NCBI RefSeq assembly: GCF_018446385.1
Contig: NC_056002.1
Span: 9,744,894-9,808,893, forward strand
Origin: Zingiber officinale
Taxonomy: Eukaryota > Streptophyta > Magnoliopsida > Zingiberales > Zingiberaceae
Reading direction: 5' to 3'
Length of the DNA stretch: 64,000 nucleotides
Positions within the stretch are counted from its first letter, which is position 1; the number at the start of each line of letters is the position of its first letter. Shown here piece after piece: positions 11,401-24,300 of this stretch. Both the position numbers and the translations under genes were made by a program. The notes under the pieces were generated by a model. That model had not been told where the DNA came from, searched no databases, and saw nothing but the letters and a program-made list of their open reading frames with translations.

Positions 11401-13873
11401 CATTGTTTTTTTATATGCTAAATGGAGTTAATGCAAAGAAAATGAGTAGCTTGATTGTGATTTTATTTCCATGAGATACTTAAAATAGCACTTCACCAGA
11501 GGTTATTTGAAGTTCAACTAGTTTATTTTGTTCTTTCATACCTGTTTAATTCCATTTGACTTTAATTTATTCTTATCAATTAATATTTTATAAGAGAATG
11601 ATAATTGATCTGATTTAACTCTTTTGTTAGTATGATTATATGGTTGTACTCATCATTCAGGTGACAGTTTTTTAGTGTTCAAGATTGGTGAGAATGCCTG
11701 TTTTGTGCCTTCTTTTTGGATTGTATTTCCTTTCTGTATGTCATGTTTGGTTATGTAGACAATTCCATCATGACAACATGACAATTTACGACCATTACAT
11801 TTTTCTCATCTTTTAGTTATATTCATACTTTTCTTTGGTGGTGAATTTTGGAGCAAAGCAAGGTCGTTTACATTTCTTTTAAGATCAATATATTTGGATT
11901 ATTGCTTACCAGACAACTATGTATTGAAATACATGAAGTGTCATATTCCATTAACCTATAACTTCCAAGTTGATTATTCCTGACTCTGCTGATTCTGTTG
12001 GTTTATTGACCAGAATTGTGATAGTTACTATATTAATATTAGATAACTTATTGTATGTACATTGTTAATACTCTGACTGAAATAATTCGGACTAGGTTAT
12101 TGGGTATGGATATATCTGAATTCTGTCTTTCATCAATGCGGATCAGTAATTCAGTATAAAATAGAATGATTATGGTTGCTCAATATGAGTTCTGGTTTTA
12201 ATTTGATATTTACTGTGTTATTTTCTCCTCTAGTCTTTTGCATGTTAATTGTGATTATTTCATCCTACTCAAAAATGTTTTTTGAATTTAAACTAGGCGA
12301 GGTGCTATCATAACTACATTCATTGTGTGCTATGCCCTTACTTCATTCATCTCTGGCTATGTTAGTGGTGGACTTTACTCGCGCAATGGTGGTACGATTT
12401 GCTTTGAGATCCTCTCCTTTTCTTTTGAATACGCATTTTATGCCTATTAATAGGATTTATTCCGAGAAAAGTTACTACCATGTCATATTAACAAATCTAG
12501 ACTTTCACAAACACATGGAAGCTACTCTCTTTAGAGAAAAGACTTTCACTATATAATTGTTTCTGAATATTACATCTGTTTCTTTTTGCAGGTAAACACT
12601 GGATAAAAGCAATGATTCTCACGGCATCATTGTTTCCCATCATATGCTTTGGGATTAGTTTTATACTTAACACAATTGCTATATTTTATGGATCGTTGGC
12701 AGCTATTCCATTTGGGACAATGGTGGTTGTGTTCATCCTATGGGCTTTCATTTCATTTCCTCTTGCACTTTTAGGCACTGTTGTTGGCAGAAACTGGAGT
12801 GGTTTGCCAAACAATCCATGCCGTGTGAAAACTATCCCACGTCCTATTCCTGAGAAGAAATGGTATCTAACGCCATCTGTCATCTCGCTTATGGGAGGAT
12901 TGCTTCCGTTTGGCAGTATCTTCATTGAGATGTATTTTGTTTTCACATCATTTTGGAATTATAAGGTAAAGTATGTATTTGCTTGTAACTTTACACACAA
13001 TAATGTTTAAAATTCCTCTTGTTTTAGTAGTTGAAATCATTATTATCGGTTAATGGCAATATTCCCCACTGGTATGTCAAGTAATATTTTGCCACAGGCA
13101 ATATTTATTTTCATGTATTCCTAGTTTGAAATGTGAAGGGGAGCCTTAGTGCAACTATAAAGTTATTGCCGTGTGATCTAGAGGTCACAGGTTGACTTTC
13201 GAAAACAGCCTCTTGCAAAGTTTGGTAAGGTTGCATACAATAGACTCTTTTCTAGGATCTTTGCATTGGCGGGAGCTTCATGTGCTGGGCTGCCCTTTAT
13301 TCCTACTTTGAAATGTAAATTTAGAATTGGCATTTTGTCCAGTTCAGATACTTGACGAGACATACCAAATTCTAAGTCTTGGATTAATCATTTTGATTGC
13401 CTTGCTTGGACAGGTATATTATGTGTATGGATTCATGCTGCTAGTGTTCTTGATCCTTGTCATTGTTGCCATTTGTGTGACCATAGTGGGCACATATTTC
13501 TTGTTAAATGCTGAGAACTATCACTGGCAATGGACTTCTTTCTTTTCTGCTGCATCAACTGCCATCTACGTGTACCTTTACTCCATATACTACTACTACA
13601 AGAAGACCAAAATGTCTGGCTTTTTCCAGACTAGTTTCTACTTTGGCTATACTCTAATGTTCTGTTTGGGTTTAGGAATACTTTGTGGTGAGTTCCACCT
13701 ATTTTCTAATCTTTGTAAACTCCATGTTTTATATTCTGTTTCTGAGGAGGATCATCAAATCTATTTTCACAGCATTAAATTCTATTGACTACTTCCAAAT
13801 TTCAGGTGCTGTTGGCTATCTTGGCTCCACTCTGTTTGTGCGAAGAATCTACAGAAACATTAAATGTGACTAG
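8452..13873 (+). CDS. TMN1: Transmembrane 9 superfamily protein (nonaspanin), TMN1/EMP12 type
   Basis: Twelve exons: 8452-8556, 9473-9665, 9791-9895, 10062-10079, 10174-10262, 10361-10513, 10958-11092, 11221-11387, 12297-12391, 12592-12965, 13414-13687, 13806-13873. All junctions are GT-AG and the phases fit, giving 1776 bp and 591 residues, close to Arabidopsis EMP12. Residues 1-29 form a signal peptide. A luminal domain follows ([28 protein letters not shown]), then nine hydrophobic segments starting with [19 protein letters not shown]. The C-terminus [12 protein letters not shown] carries the KXD Golgi-retention motif that binds COPI in EMP12 and an FV export signal. The protein is an endomembrane/Golgi multispanning protein; its molecular activity is not settled in the family. 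No frame breaks are seen. Intron 6 holds a duplicated exon end and intron 10 a SINE. The symbol follows the Arabidopsis family name. Confidence 0.95.
10062..10079 (+). CDS. TMN1: 18-nt microexon (exon 4) of TMN1
   Basis: Family alignment requires DDLPFWG between exon 3 (ending ..YWFEFFI plus G) and exon 5 (starting GG TTT GTT). Those residues come from 18 nt between ttctag and gtaagc, phase 1 on both sides. Without it the frame is kept but six residues of a conserved luminal motif are lost. Confidence 0.88.
10490..10841 (+). repeat. Tandem duplication of TMN1 exon 6 end and intron 6 start
   Basis: The block starting GATTACCCATTTTTTGA at 10490 recurs at 10666, an offset of 176 bp. Both copies run through an exon-end-like sequence (GAACACCAG|gtaatg in the first, GAGCACAAG|gtaatt in the second) and on to a shared tctcctggtgatcat / tttctgctgatcat phrase. 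Only the first donor gives the family protein; the second has become intron sequence with an intact-looking decoy donor. Confidence 0.85.
13135..13306 (+). mobile_element. Au-like SINE in TMN1 intron 10
   Basis: The tRNA-derived head gggagccttagtgcaac and the tail gcgggagcttcatgtgctgggctgccc match the angiosperm Au SINE pattern. The 10-bp target duplication TTTGAAATGT lies at 13125-13134 and 13307-13316. A second copy of the family is at 36428-36592. The B-box-like part (aggtcacaggttgac) is mutated. Confidence 0.9.
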
Positions 13874-15333
13874 CGACATGCAGACAGACAGCATATACTA
13901 TCCAAATTTTGAAATAGTGGAACTTCATGCTGAGTTCTGGATTGTTGACTACATGAAGAAGGATGTGCTAGTCTTTTTTTTTTTTCCTTTATGTTTTTTT
14001 AGCTTACGAGTATAATATTGAAAATACAACTGACACATCTTCTTTACGTATATCAGTGTAATTATGTAAAAGAAGGGCCATCCCGTAGTAAAATCGCTAC
14101 AAGTGGTACCAACAGATGGCAGCTCCTAATTCTGGTACCATTACGTCCACGTCGAAGTAGAGTTCTTTTTCAACAATTGCTTGTAATTTATTATGTCTTT
14201 TCAAGAAGGCTTGATCGGAACTGGAAAGCCAACCTCACCTTGCGTATTAGTTCTAGTAACTACGTGATTTGAATGTTTCAATCTGGTTTTTCCTAAATGC
14301 CATTCAATCTTTTATCTATGAACTCTGTTTCATCTTTGCACTTAACATTCGTTGCGAGCAATTCACGTGGTATATGAATCGGAAATCATTAGCGACAATG
14401 CTGGATTTTTTTTTTTAAAATGTTTCTGGAGTTATTAATGGTTGTTTGTAATGGTGGATCCAAGAATTTAAGTATGGAGGAACAATCACTATAGGTGTTA
14501 TGGTTCGAGCAAAAAAGAAAAAAAAAATAGTAAAAATGCATGAATAGGAGAATGTCAAAACGGAGGGTGATTTATGCGTAGAATAAAAGGTGGTATCTTT
14601 CATCTATATATAATAATCCGGTAGTTATATAATTAGTTTAGTGTTTAATTTTTGTTAAGAAAAAATTAGTACAATTTATAAATACCAATATAATTCTAAA
14701 GAATTATACAATATATTTTGATATTCAATGAAGTTTCGATCGAAATTAAAATTTAGTCGATTTAAATAAAATTCTGAAAAAAATGTATTTTGTTTTACTT
14801 AGGATATTTAAGAATTATATAACATATTTCATACTGTAAAAAAGTGAGCATAAATTGACTAATAATAATTAATGTTTTTTTATTGTTAAAAAATAATGAT
14901 ATTGCTAAGCCTAAATGCCTGTGAATAATAATATTCTAGATTTATATTAAATCTATTAAAAATTAATTTTAAATTTTAGTATTTTTAATATTTATTAAGA
15001 TAATTACACATTTCCATTTTAGGATTCAATTGAGTTTTGATAAATTTGCATATCATTAACTTTAAATTGAATTTTTAATAAGATTCTAAATAATTAATAG
15101 AATGAATCATTTTTTAAAAATGATATTTTTTTCGCTTCCACGTTTTCTTCATTGTTAGCCTGAGGCTGGAGCTATCAATAAAGATTATCCCGACGTGCGC
15201 AGAAAATATTAAATTACGCCAACGTTTCGGAAACTCATACATAATTCAGTTGGTGATCGAATGCAATTTATTTCTCCAACAGTTGTAGACGTCTAAAAAC
15301 TGTCACTTGATGAATTTTGCAGCTGAGCACCTA
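13874..15333. other. Tail-to-tail interval between TMN1 and APX
   Basis: The first 400-500 bp are probably the TMN1 3' UTR; the last 100-200 bp are probably the APX 3' UTR. In between is very AT-rich DNA with no coding frame or clear repeat. The genes converge, so overlapping 3' transcripts are possible. Confidence 0.5.
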
Positions 15334-18300
15334 TTATTCACTAGGAGAATGCTCCGCTGCAGCAAAATGCTCTGGTGCTACATTTGAGTCATCGTCAATT
15401 ATGATCCCCTGAAATGAAAGTTTATCTAATTACAAGTGCTATATACATGTATATACATCTACTGATCTACATTCACTTTGCATAAATGTCACCTTGAATC
15501 TTAATTTAGTTGATCATTAAATTTCACTTTAAATGTTCCTGTAACTTGGATCTATGACTATACTTCGTTTTGATGTATTATATTTCTTTGTTACTTGAGG
15601 TGACCTGGGTTTGTCAAGGATAACGATATTCTAGGTGCACAACTAACTTAAAACAAATATAATCATCTAATTTTAAATTGACAGAGATAGTGAAAATAAC
15701 ATAAATTATGGATTTAGGACACATGTAGTATGGCATTTTATAGTGACAAGTGTGTATTTAGATGAAAACCTTTAATAGGGCAAAATGTTACCTCTGGAGG
15801 GTCAAATTTGGCACCTAAGTTGCTCAGTTTTGCATGGGCTGCAGCATAATCTTTGAAAAAAACATCTTGATCCTCTGCATAATTCTCAGCGTAGACCTGT
15901 GATTGTGTGTATCGTAAGGTTGGGTTGTTCTGGATCGTTTTAGAGTGGAAATAACATCTTAATTTGTTTACCTTAAACTGTGGGTCTTCAAATAGAGCAG
16001 CATCTGTGGGTAGGACCAACAGATCTTCATTTTTTCGTTTTTTGATGTCCTATAAGGATTTTCCAAGTAAAACTCTGTTTAATATATTATAGCTACTAAG
16101 AAGGAATAGAAAATGAACTTACTTTGAAGTAACTATTGTCGAATTTTAACCACAGTACTGTCCATGATTGTCCACCAGGTGCACCAGGTCCAGCTTTCTG
16201 CAAGCAACGCAATATACCATAATTGAAAAAATTAAATCACATTTACTATATATCTCCATGATCTCAACATGGAGATATGACACCATGTATGGTAATGGAA
16301 AGAAAATGTTATGCTTTCAGTCACAAGGTAGAGCGAACAGAAAGATCGTGACACTTGTAGAAGAGAGGTAGAACGGGAAAGAAATGTTTTCATAAAAAAT
16401 ATGAAGACAATTACAGAAAAAATGCACTATCGATACACAAGTTGAGACAAGAACACTGCCTAAAATATCCGTAAATTTTTAAACAAAATTAAACCAGAAA
16501 TTTGAACATTTTCAAATTTGTAAAATTAGTGTCTTGGCAACATTACTTAGCGGCTACATAGGAAGTCCAGTTGACACTACATATATCACATAGCAAGGCA
16601 AGAAATAAAGCTGGATTGTTTGGGAAAAAATTCTGAAAATTGTGCAATTAAATTTGGACACCTGAGATCAACACCAACTAAATTTTATTCCACTAGATGG
16701 GTAGGCTACATGAATCCCTCTATGCCATTTGACTTATCCACTACTATATCATCATCTATATTTAAATAAATTTTATCTTATTTTATCATTATTAACGGAT
16801 CCCTCTTTTTTATCTTACTATATATCTTATTTTAGAAAAGTTAAAAAAAGAGAGAACACAAAACTAATTCAGATATTTTTTTTTTCAGAAAAATAGATAA
16901 GATACCAAGAACAGTTACAATCACATAAATTAAACTAAGCAAAAAATAATAATAATAAAAAGAGCATATACCATTTTTTATGTAAAAAAGAATGGGTCGA
17001 TTAAAGAGCTTGAAGAAATTACAATGTATGTTTTCTTGCAAATTAATTACTTTTTCAAAAGAACAAGATAGCCGACAAGCTTAAACTAGAGAGTCAAGCC
17101 TTTGGTAATAAAAACAACACAACAAAGTGTACCTGACATTTTAAAATTTCCACATACCATCTCAAATTTGCAAAAATAAGAGTTTCATAACACAAAGTTA
17201 CATGATAATTTATTTTTTGACTTAGTTTGCAATTTTTGGAACTGCCTAGACAAAAATAGCCAATGAGTTGATATCAGGATGCTATGAAGACTAGCTTCAA
17301 CACTCAGTTTTTTCTTTTCATTTTTCTTGATTAGTTAAAAAAACAGGGCAACAGGCAACTTGTTTATGCAAGATAATATATTTTTATTAGGTATCATAAA
17401 GTGATTTGAATTGAGAAAATGTTCAAATTCTCAACATTTATTAGCCTTATATATAGTTTAATTGGAGCTTGAGTTGGAAAAGAAAGGGTATTCTACTCTA
17501 GAAAATTTAATGTTTTATTTATATGGTTTAATGATATGAAACAAACAGATGACTTACTGTATACTTAGTTTCTGCTTTTCCCCAGCCACTGCGTTCTGGT
17601 CTGGATCTACCAAGCGTATGTGCACCGGACAAGGCAACAATCTCCTAAATCAAGGAAACAGAGGATTTTAGGCAAAGTTATATTAACTATGAAATCATAT
17701 TTAGTTGAAAACATTATGACAAAACCTTATCATCCAAGCCCATTCTGTAGAATACACTCCGTAAATGATCAGCAGGTGAAGGAGGACCAGCATCTGATAA
17801 AAAAAATAGAAGTGGAATAAGTGAGAAAACAAATATCCAACAGGGACATAGAAGGATTGTAATACAAATTTTCACAGACGAGGAGACATGCCAGTCTTAT
17901 TTGAAAGCACCTATGGAAAATCAAATATGTCATTATCAATTTATGCAAAGTGATTGCGCTAAAAGAAAACTAATGATCTCACTCCAAGTGACCTCAGTTT
18001 AGAGGAGCCAACTCCTGGTTGGACCTACATGTTAGAGTGTATACTAAAAGCCTAGCTTTTGGTATAAACATTTATCTAGAAATAAGAATCATATTGGTCA
18101 AATGTCTACATTTATGATAAATGTAGTTGCTCAATTAATTTATATTGTAGATAACATGGTGTGTGGTGTCACACACAGAAGATCATGTTATCGGTTCCTT
18201 ATAAATTATAAACAGTAGCTCACGACCAAGATGGAAAGGAACAAACCATTGGAAGGTCGTAGTGTAATTAGTTATTAGTTTATCTTAACTATATAATTAC

Positions 18301-21300
18301 ACTAGTACACTTAGAGTGTATTGAGTAGGACCATTTGAGGTCGTTCCTTTTATACTGACTTTATGAAGGAACAAAGACCTCAGTTATTATGGAAGTGTGT
18401 GCACTTAATCCTAATATAATAACAAGCACATATATTTGATATTTATTTCTTTAATTTATCAATGGGTGAGACTTATTTCGATAAATCAATAAGCCCGATA
18501 AGTTGGGAAATGATATCACTTATAGTGTGTGTTGTTGATTATAGAAGGAAACTATGTCCTAGTGATCTAGGCTGAGAATGTCCCCAATAGGAGCTCATAA
18601 GGATTGTCATATTAAACCCTGCAAGTGGACATGCCGATGAAGTTGAGTGGTACTACTTTGGAGCTAGATATTAATTAAGTGAGTTGTCGAACTTACTTAA
18701 TTAGTGGACATTGTTATCTTAAACACAGGAGACTAACACACTCATAATAAGAAGGAGCCCAAATGTAATTTGAGATTGGTGCGGTAGTTCAATAATAGTT
18801 CTTTAGTGGAATGAATTATTATGAAATTAAGTTGTGTGTTCGGGCGAACACGGGATGCTTAATTTCATCGGGAGACCAAAACCAATTCCTCCTCTCGGTC
18901 CCTATCGTAGCCTCTAGTATATAGAGATTTATACCCACCGCATACCCACCTTCTTACCCGTCCAATGGGGCCGGCCAAGCTAGCTTGGAAGCTAGGGCTG
19001 GCCAAGATCAAGTGGATGAGTCAAGTTGGTGGGTGGCCAAAGCTTGGGTCCCAAGCTTAGGTGGTCGGCCACTAGAATATTAAAAAGGATTTTTATTAAA
19101 ATTATTTCTTATGTGGATATCATGATTTTAAAAGAGAGTTTAAAAATTAAAAATTTCCTTTTATAACTTTCTACACAAGATTAAGAGAAGAGATTAATCT
19201 CTTTCCTTATTTGTAGTTTAAAAGGATGGTTTTAATTTTTGGTAAAAACTTTCCTTATTTGTAAATCATCTACATGTTTAAAAGAGAGTTTAAAATTTGA
19301 AATCTTTCCTTATTTGTTGATTAAAGGAGGATTTTAAATTTTAAGAAAACTTTTCTTTTTTAACCATGTTCATGATTTAAAATAGAGTTTAAAATTAAAT
19401 ATTCTCTTTTATAAGTTTCTACAAAAGATTAAGAAAAGATTTGATATCTTTCCTTATTTGTAGATTAAAAGAGATTTTAATTTTTAGAGATAACTTTCTT
19501 TTTATTCACATGTTTAAAAGAAAGATTTTAATTTATTAAATTTCCTTTTTATAAACCAACCATGAAGGGATAAAAATTATTGGAGAAATTTTATAAATTT
19601 TCGGAAGCAAATAAGGAAGTTTTAATTTGTGTTTAAAATTTTATTTGCTTGGAAATTTTATTAGTGGCCGGCCAATAAATTGAGAAGAAAATTATTTTTA
19701 ATTAAATAAATTTTCCTTTTCAATGGCAAAAGAATTAAGAAAGTTTTATTAAATTTTCCTTATTTGCTAAGGACTCTATTCTATTTTTCTCTCTCTTTTC
19801 CTTGGTGGTGTGGCCGGCCCTTTCTTCTTCTCTTCTTCTTCTCTTTGTGGCCGAACCTCTTCATGCTCATGGAGTTTTAATTGGTGGCCGGATCTAGCTT
19901 GAGGAAGAAGGAGAGAAAGCTTACATCCCTTGGAGCTTGGTTGGTGGAAAAGATCTTCATCTTTTGGAAGCTTTGTGCTTGGCCGAAATTTGAAGAAAGG
20001 AAAAGAAGGTGTTTTGGTGGTTTCTCATCTCGGAAGATCGTTGCCCACACAACGTCCGAGGTTAGAAGAGGAATACGGTAGAAGATCAAGAGGTCTTTCT
20101 AAAAGGTATAACTAGTAATTTTTCTTTCCGCATCATACTAGACCAAATACAAGAGGCATGTGATTCTAGTATTTCGAATATGTTTTTCGATGTTGTGTTC
20201 TTTTGTTTTTTTTCCCTTGTGATTTAATTGTTCTTTTCGGTTAACCTAAAGTTATTTTAGGAAATTAAATAATAGCTTTCCATAAAAGGTTTTGCCTAGT
20301 CGGTGGTGGTTGCTCCCATATCCAAGAAGGTCATGTGCCTCGCCACGTCAGTACTGAGAACCAATTATGGAAATTAATATTTAATGGAATTAATAACTTA
20401 AGGTGATTTGGGTCGAACGTGTTAAGTTCCGCAGGAGACTCAAGTCAAAACCTAAAAGAACGAATAGATTAAGTTTTGGATCAAACGTGTTAAGTTCCGC
20501 AGGCGATCCAAAATTTAATTTAAAAGAACATATGGTAGCTAGGAAAAGGTTCAGACCTTTGTACAAAATTTTTGTACAGTAGAACCTCTAGGTTTTCCGA
20601 GTAGCAACCATGTGGCGGAACGGAACTAGGAGCAAGATGGATGCGACAGCTAAACCCGGTGGCGGTGGCCAAATATGGCAGCAGCTTGGGATGACAACAC
20701 ACGGAGGAAAACAAGAGATAAAAGCCATAATAGTTGAAAATTAGATTTTCTATTTATTGCTTTTATATTGTGCTGTGTGTGCATGTTAGTTTACATATTT
20801 AGTAGGCTAGCATAGTTAAAATTCCTCATTTATAAATAACTAAGTGGGAGAGGGATTTTTAAGTAAATCCCATGGTCTCCATTACTGGTTTGTAAGTGAT
20901 GCAAACAAGCTTGCGTTGGCTCGAGTGCCTTCCTCCATAACGGATGAGCTTGTTTGTGGATCACTGGAACAGACTTCCATTTTGGATGACTATAGGAAGT
21001 TAATTAGGCGTGTGATCTTCCCCAACGAAGGGCACAATCTTATTAATGGACTTAGTGTCAAGTAATGGTATACACTTGCATACATCTAATAGTATCCTCC
21101 CATCGAAGTCATCGCTATTATTTGTGTGACGAATGATACTGAACTATTAATTTTATTTTCACAAAAGTTAGGTTGACAAGATAATAAAATTAATGGGTTA
21201 AAACCCTCCTTTTACAAATGTTGAATTTGTATCGTCCACACTAACGTGGCATGCAAAATTCACGGTGTTTGAGGTGAATTTAAATAATATTGTTTGAGGA

Positions 21301-24300
21301 ATCAATATTTTTTAAATTCAAAGTTTTGACCAAATATTTGATCAAAGACGGATCAACTATTAATTTTATTCATCATAAAGTAAAGTTGACGAGATAATAA
21401 AATTAATGAATAAAATCTCCTCTTCGATTTTGTATCGTCCACACTATCATGGCATACAAAATTCATGGGATTTTAAGGAGTTGATCTTCGACCAAGTATT
21501 TTTGTGATTCTTAGGATTTAAAATGTTCGATCCCCAAGTAGTCATACTATAAGAAAGACTTAGTAATCCCAATTGTAATGATTGGAAATAGGACTTGGAC
21601 ATTAAGGTAGATGTCTTTTGAACCAAGAACAATATAGGTGTATTTAATTCATTAGTCAAACATGTTTAGTGGTGTTATCTACCGAACCTGGTGTAGATAC
21701 AGATGCCATTAATCACGTCCGCAATTCATTCAGGGTTCCGGAAACCCGTAACTAAATGAAAATTAAGACACCGCCTACATTCTTGTAAAATGGTAGTCAT
21801 TGCGATGAGAGATGTTTATCTTTTGATAAGAATAAAACATGGATTTTTGAGTAATTGTCTTTGTGCACCAAGTTTAGAAAGAACTAGTTTTCAGTTTCTA
21901 AACTATTCAAAGAACTTGATATTCTGCCTCTTTTAAATAACAAAGTTGTTATTAAGAAAAAGAGGGAAGTTATCTGTTCTGGTACGTTGGATGACAATTT
22001 ATAAATCCAATAAATCTCACGATGCAACAAATGGAAATTAGTAACACATCTTCTAAAGAGAAAGTAACCTTCGAAAATGAACCAATTATATCTTTGGCTT
22101 CTAAGGCTAGGTTATATTAACTTGAGTAGGATTCATTGGTAGCTGATGAACTTTTGGGTTCATTAGTAGTGGAAATCTTTCCAACCTATGAGTCTTACTT
22201 GGAAGGAAAAATAACCAAGAAGCTTTTAAGTCTAAGGGGTATGGAGTCAAAGATATATTGGAATTGGTTCATTCTAATTTATGTGATCCTATGAGCATCC
22301 AGGCAAGAGGTTATTTCAAATATTTCATCTATTTTATAGACAACTATTTGAGATACGGATATATTTACTTGATGTGCCGCAAGTCTAAATGCTTTGATTA
22401 GTTCAAAGAGTACGAGGCTGATGTGGAGAAACGACAAAGTAAAAGTATCAAGACACTACGGTAAGATCGTAGTGGCAAGTATCTCTTGGGAGAATTTAGG
22501 AGTCATTTATCAGAAGTAGGGATTCAATCCCAACTAACTGCACCTGGTACACCCCAACAGAATGGTGTAGGAAAAGGAAGGTATAGGACTCTTATGGAAA
22601 TAAGTAGATTGATGAGTTATTAAGAATAATATCAAAATCATTTCAAGGATATACTCGGGAAACGGGAGTGAATATAGTACCTTCTATAGTCAGAACTCTC
22701 TACTCATATAGAATTGCTGAATAGGCGTAAGCCTATTTCGAAGCATATTCGGATTCAGGTAGTCCAGCAGACAATGATAAGTTGGACGAGAATTCACTTG
22801 TTTGTGGGTTATCTAGTGAAATGAAAGTAGGTTTATAGTCTTAAAATCGAAGGTCAGCATCAACGACCGATTTTTAGAAAAGGACTATGTAATAAACCAC
22901 GTGCCCATAAGAAAATTTGTTCTTAAGGAAGTAATAAAGGCACGTCTAATATAACCGTATAAGATGAGATACCACAAGGAAATCTGCAACACGTATCACA
23001 AATGATACACAATGAAGAAAGTGCCTTGTCGCTGGGAGGTTGTTAAGCGACCTAAAAGATTCATGTTTTGGGAGAGTTTTGGACTCGATCCCTGAGGACA
23101 TGAACCCGATCTCCGGACATATAATGAAACACTCCAAGATAAAGATGCAATATCTTGGCAAAGAGTAATGAATAATGTAATTAGAATATATGTATTCTAA
23201 TAAAATCTGGAAGCTTGTAGAACCACCAATGGTGTAAAAGCCTTTGGGTGTAAAAAGGTCTATAATAGGAAAAGAGGGATAGAAAGGAAGGTAGTAACTT
23301 TCAAGTAAGGCTTGATGAAAAGGAAACTTTTCACTGGTATGCTTAAGTCTATCCGGATTTTTTATCTATTGCTGGATGTCAAGACAAGATTCCTTAATGG
23401 AAGTCTTGATGAAAGCATCCATATAAAGCAACCGAAGGGTTCATCGCAAAGAGCGTCTTGTAAGCTCAATCGACGGACTGAGGCAAAGCTTCAGTCTTGG
23501 AATATCCGGTTTATCAAAGTAATCCGGACTATGGATTTATTGAGTAAACGGATAAGTCTCTGTACACAAAAGGTGTGATGGAAACGTGGTGGTATTTCTA
23601 TTATACGTAGATAACATTTTTAGTAGTTGGAAACAATATCAAAATGTTGTCAAAAGTGGGTATGGTTGTCCAAATAATTCGATATAAAGGACTTGGGAGA
23701 ATGTATATATTTTTAGATCAAAGTAATAAGGGATCGAAGAAAAATATATTTTACTTATCCCAAGCTTGATACATCGGAAAATCCTTGCTCGCTTTAAGCA
23801 TGCAAAACTCCTCGAAGGTTTTTTACCTTTTAAGCGTGGAGTGTCTTTATCTAAAGAGATGTCTCCACGACATCAAAGGAGATTGAGGACACGAGGCGAT
23901 TCTTTATGCTTGGCTAGATAACCTAATGTATCTATGCACGAGATCGAATCTGTTTTGCAAGGCATAGTTAGCAGATATCAAAGTAACCCTGACAAGGACA
24001 TTGCGATAAAACATATATTAAAGTACCTTAGAGGCGCCAGAGATTATATGCTAGCTTACAAGCGATTAATTTGGTCCCCTGGGTTCTGTGATTTTGACTT
24101 CAATCGGATAGGAATGATAATAAGTCGACCTCGGGGTTTTGGTTTACTTTAGAGGAAAAGTCATAACTATGGAAGAGTGATAAGCATAGGTGTTTTTCTG
24201 GACTCTACCATAGAAGTATATGGCAAGCCTCTGAGGTAGCCATAAAAGTTGAATGACTTAATTACCTCAAGATAGACTTAGATATGATTTCTAGTTTGTC

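Noticed and set aside
19877..20115. Conserved 61-70 residue frames in both copia LTRs
   Set aside because: Identity is due to LTR duplication, and the solo LTR does not keep the frames.
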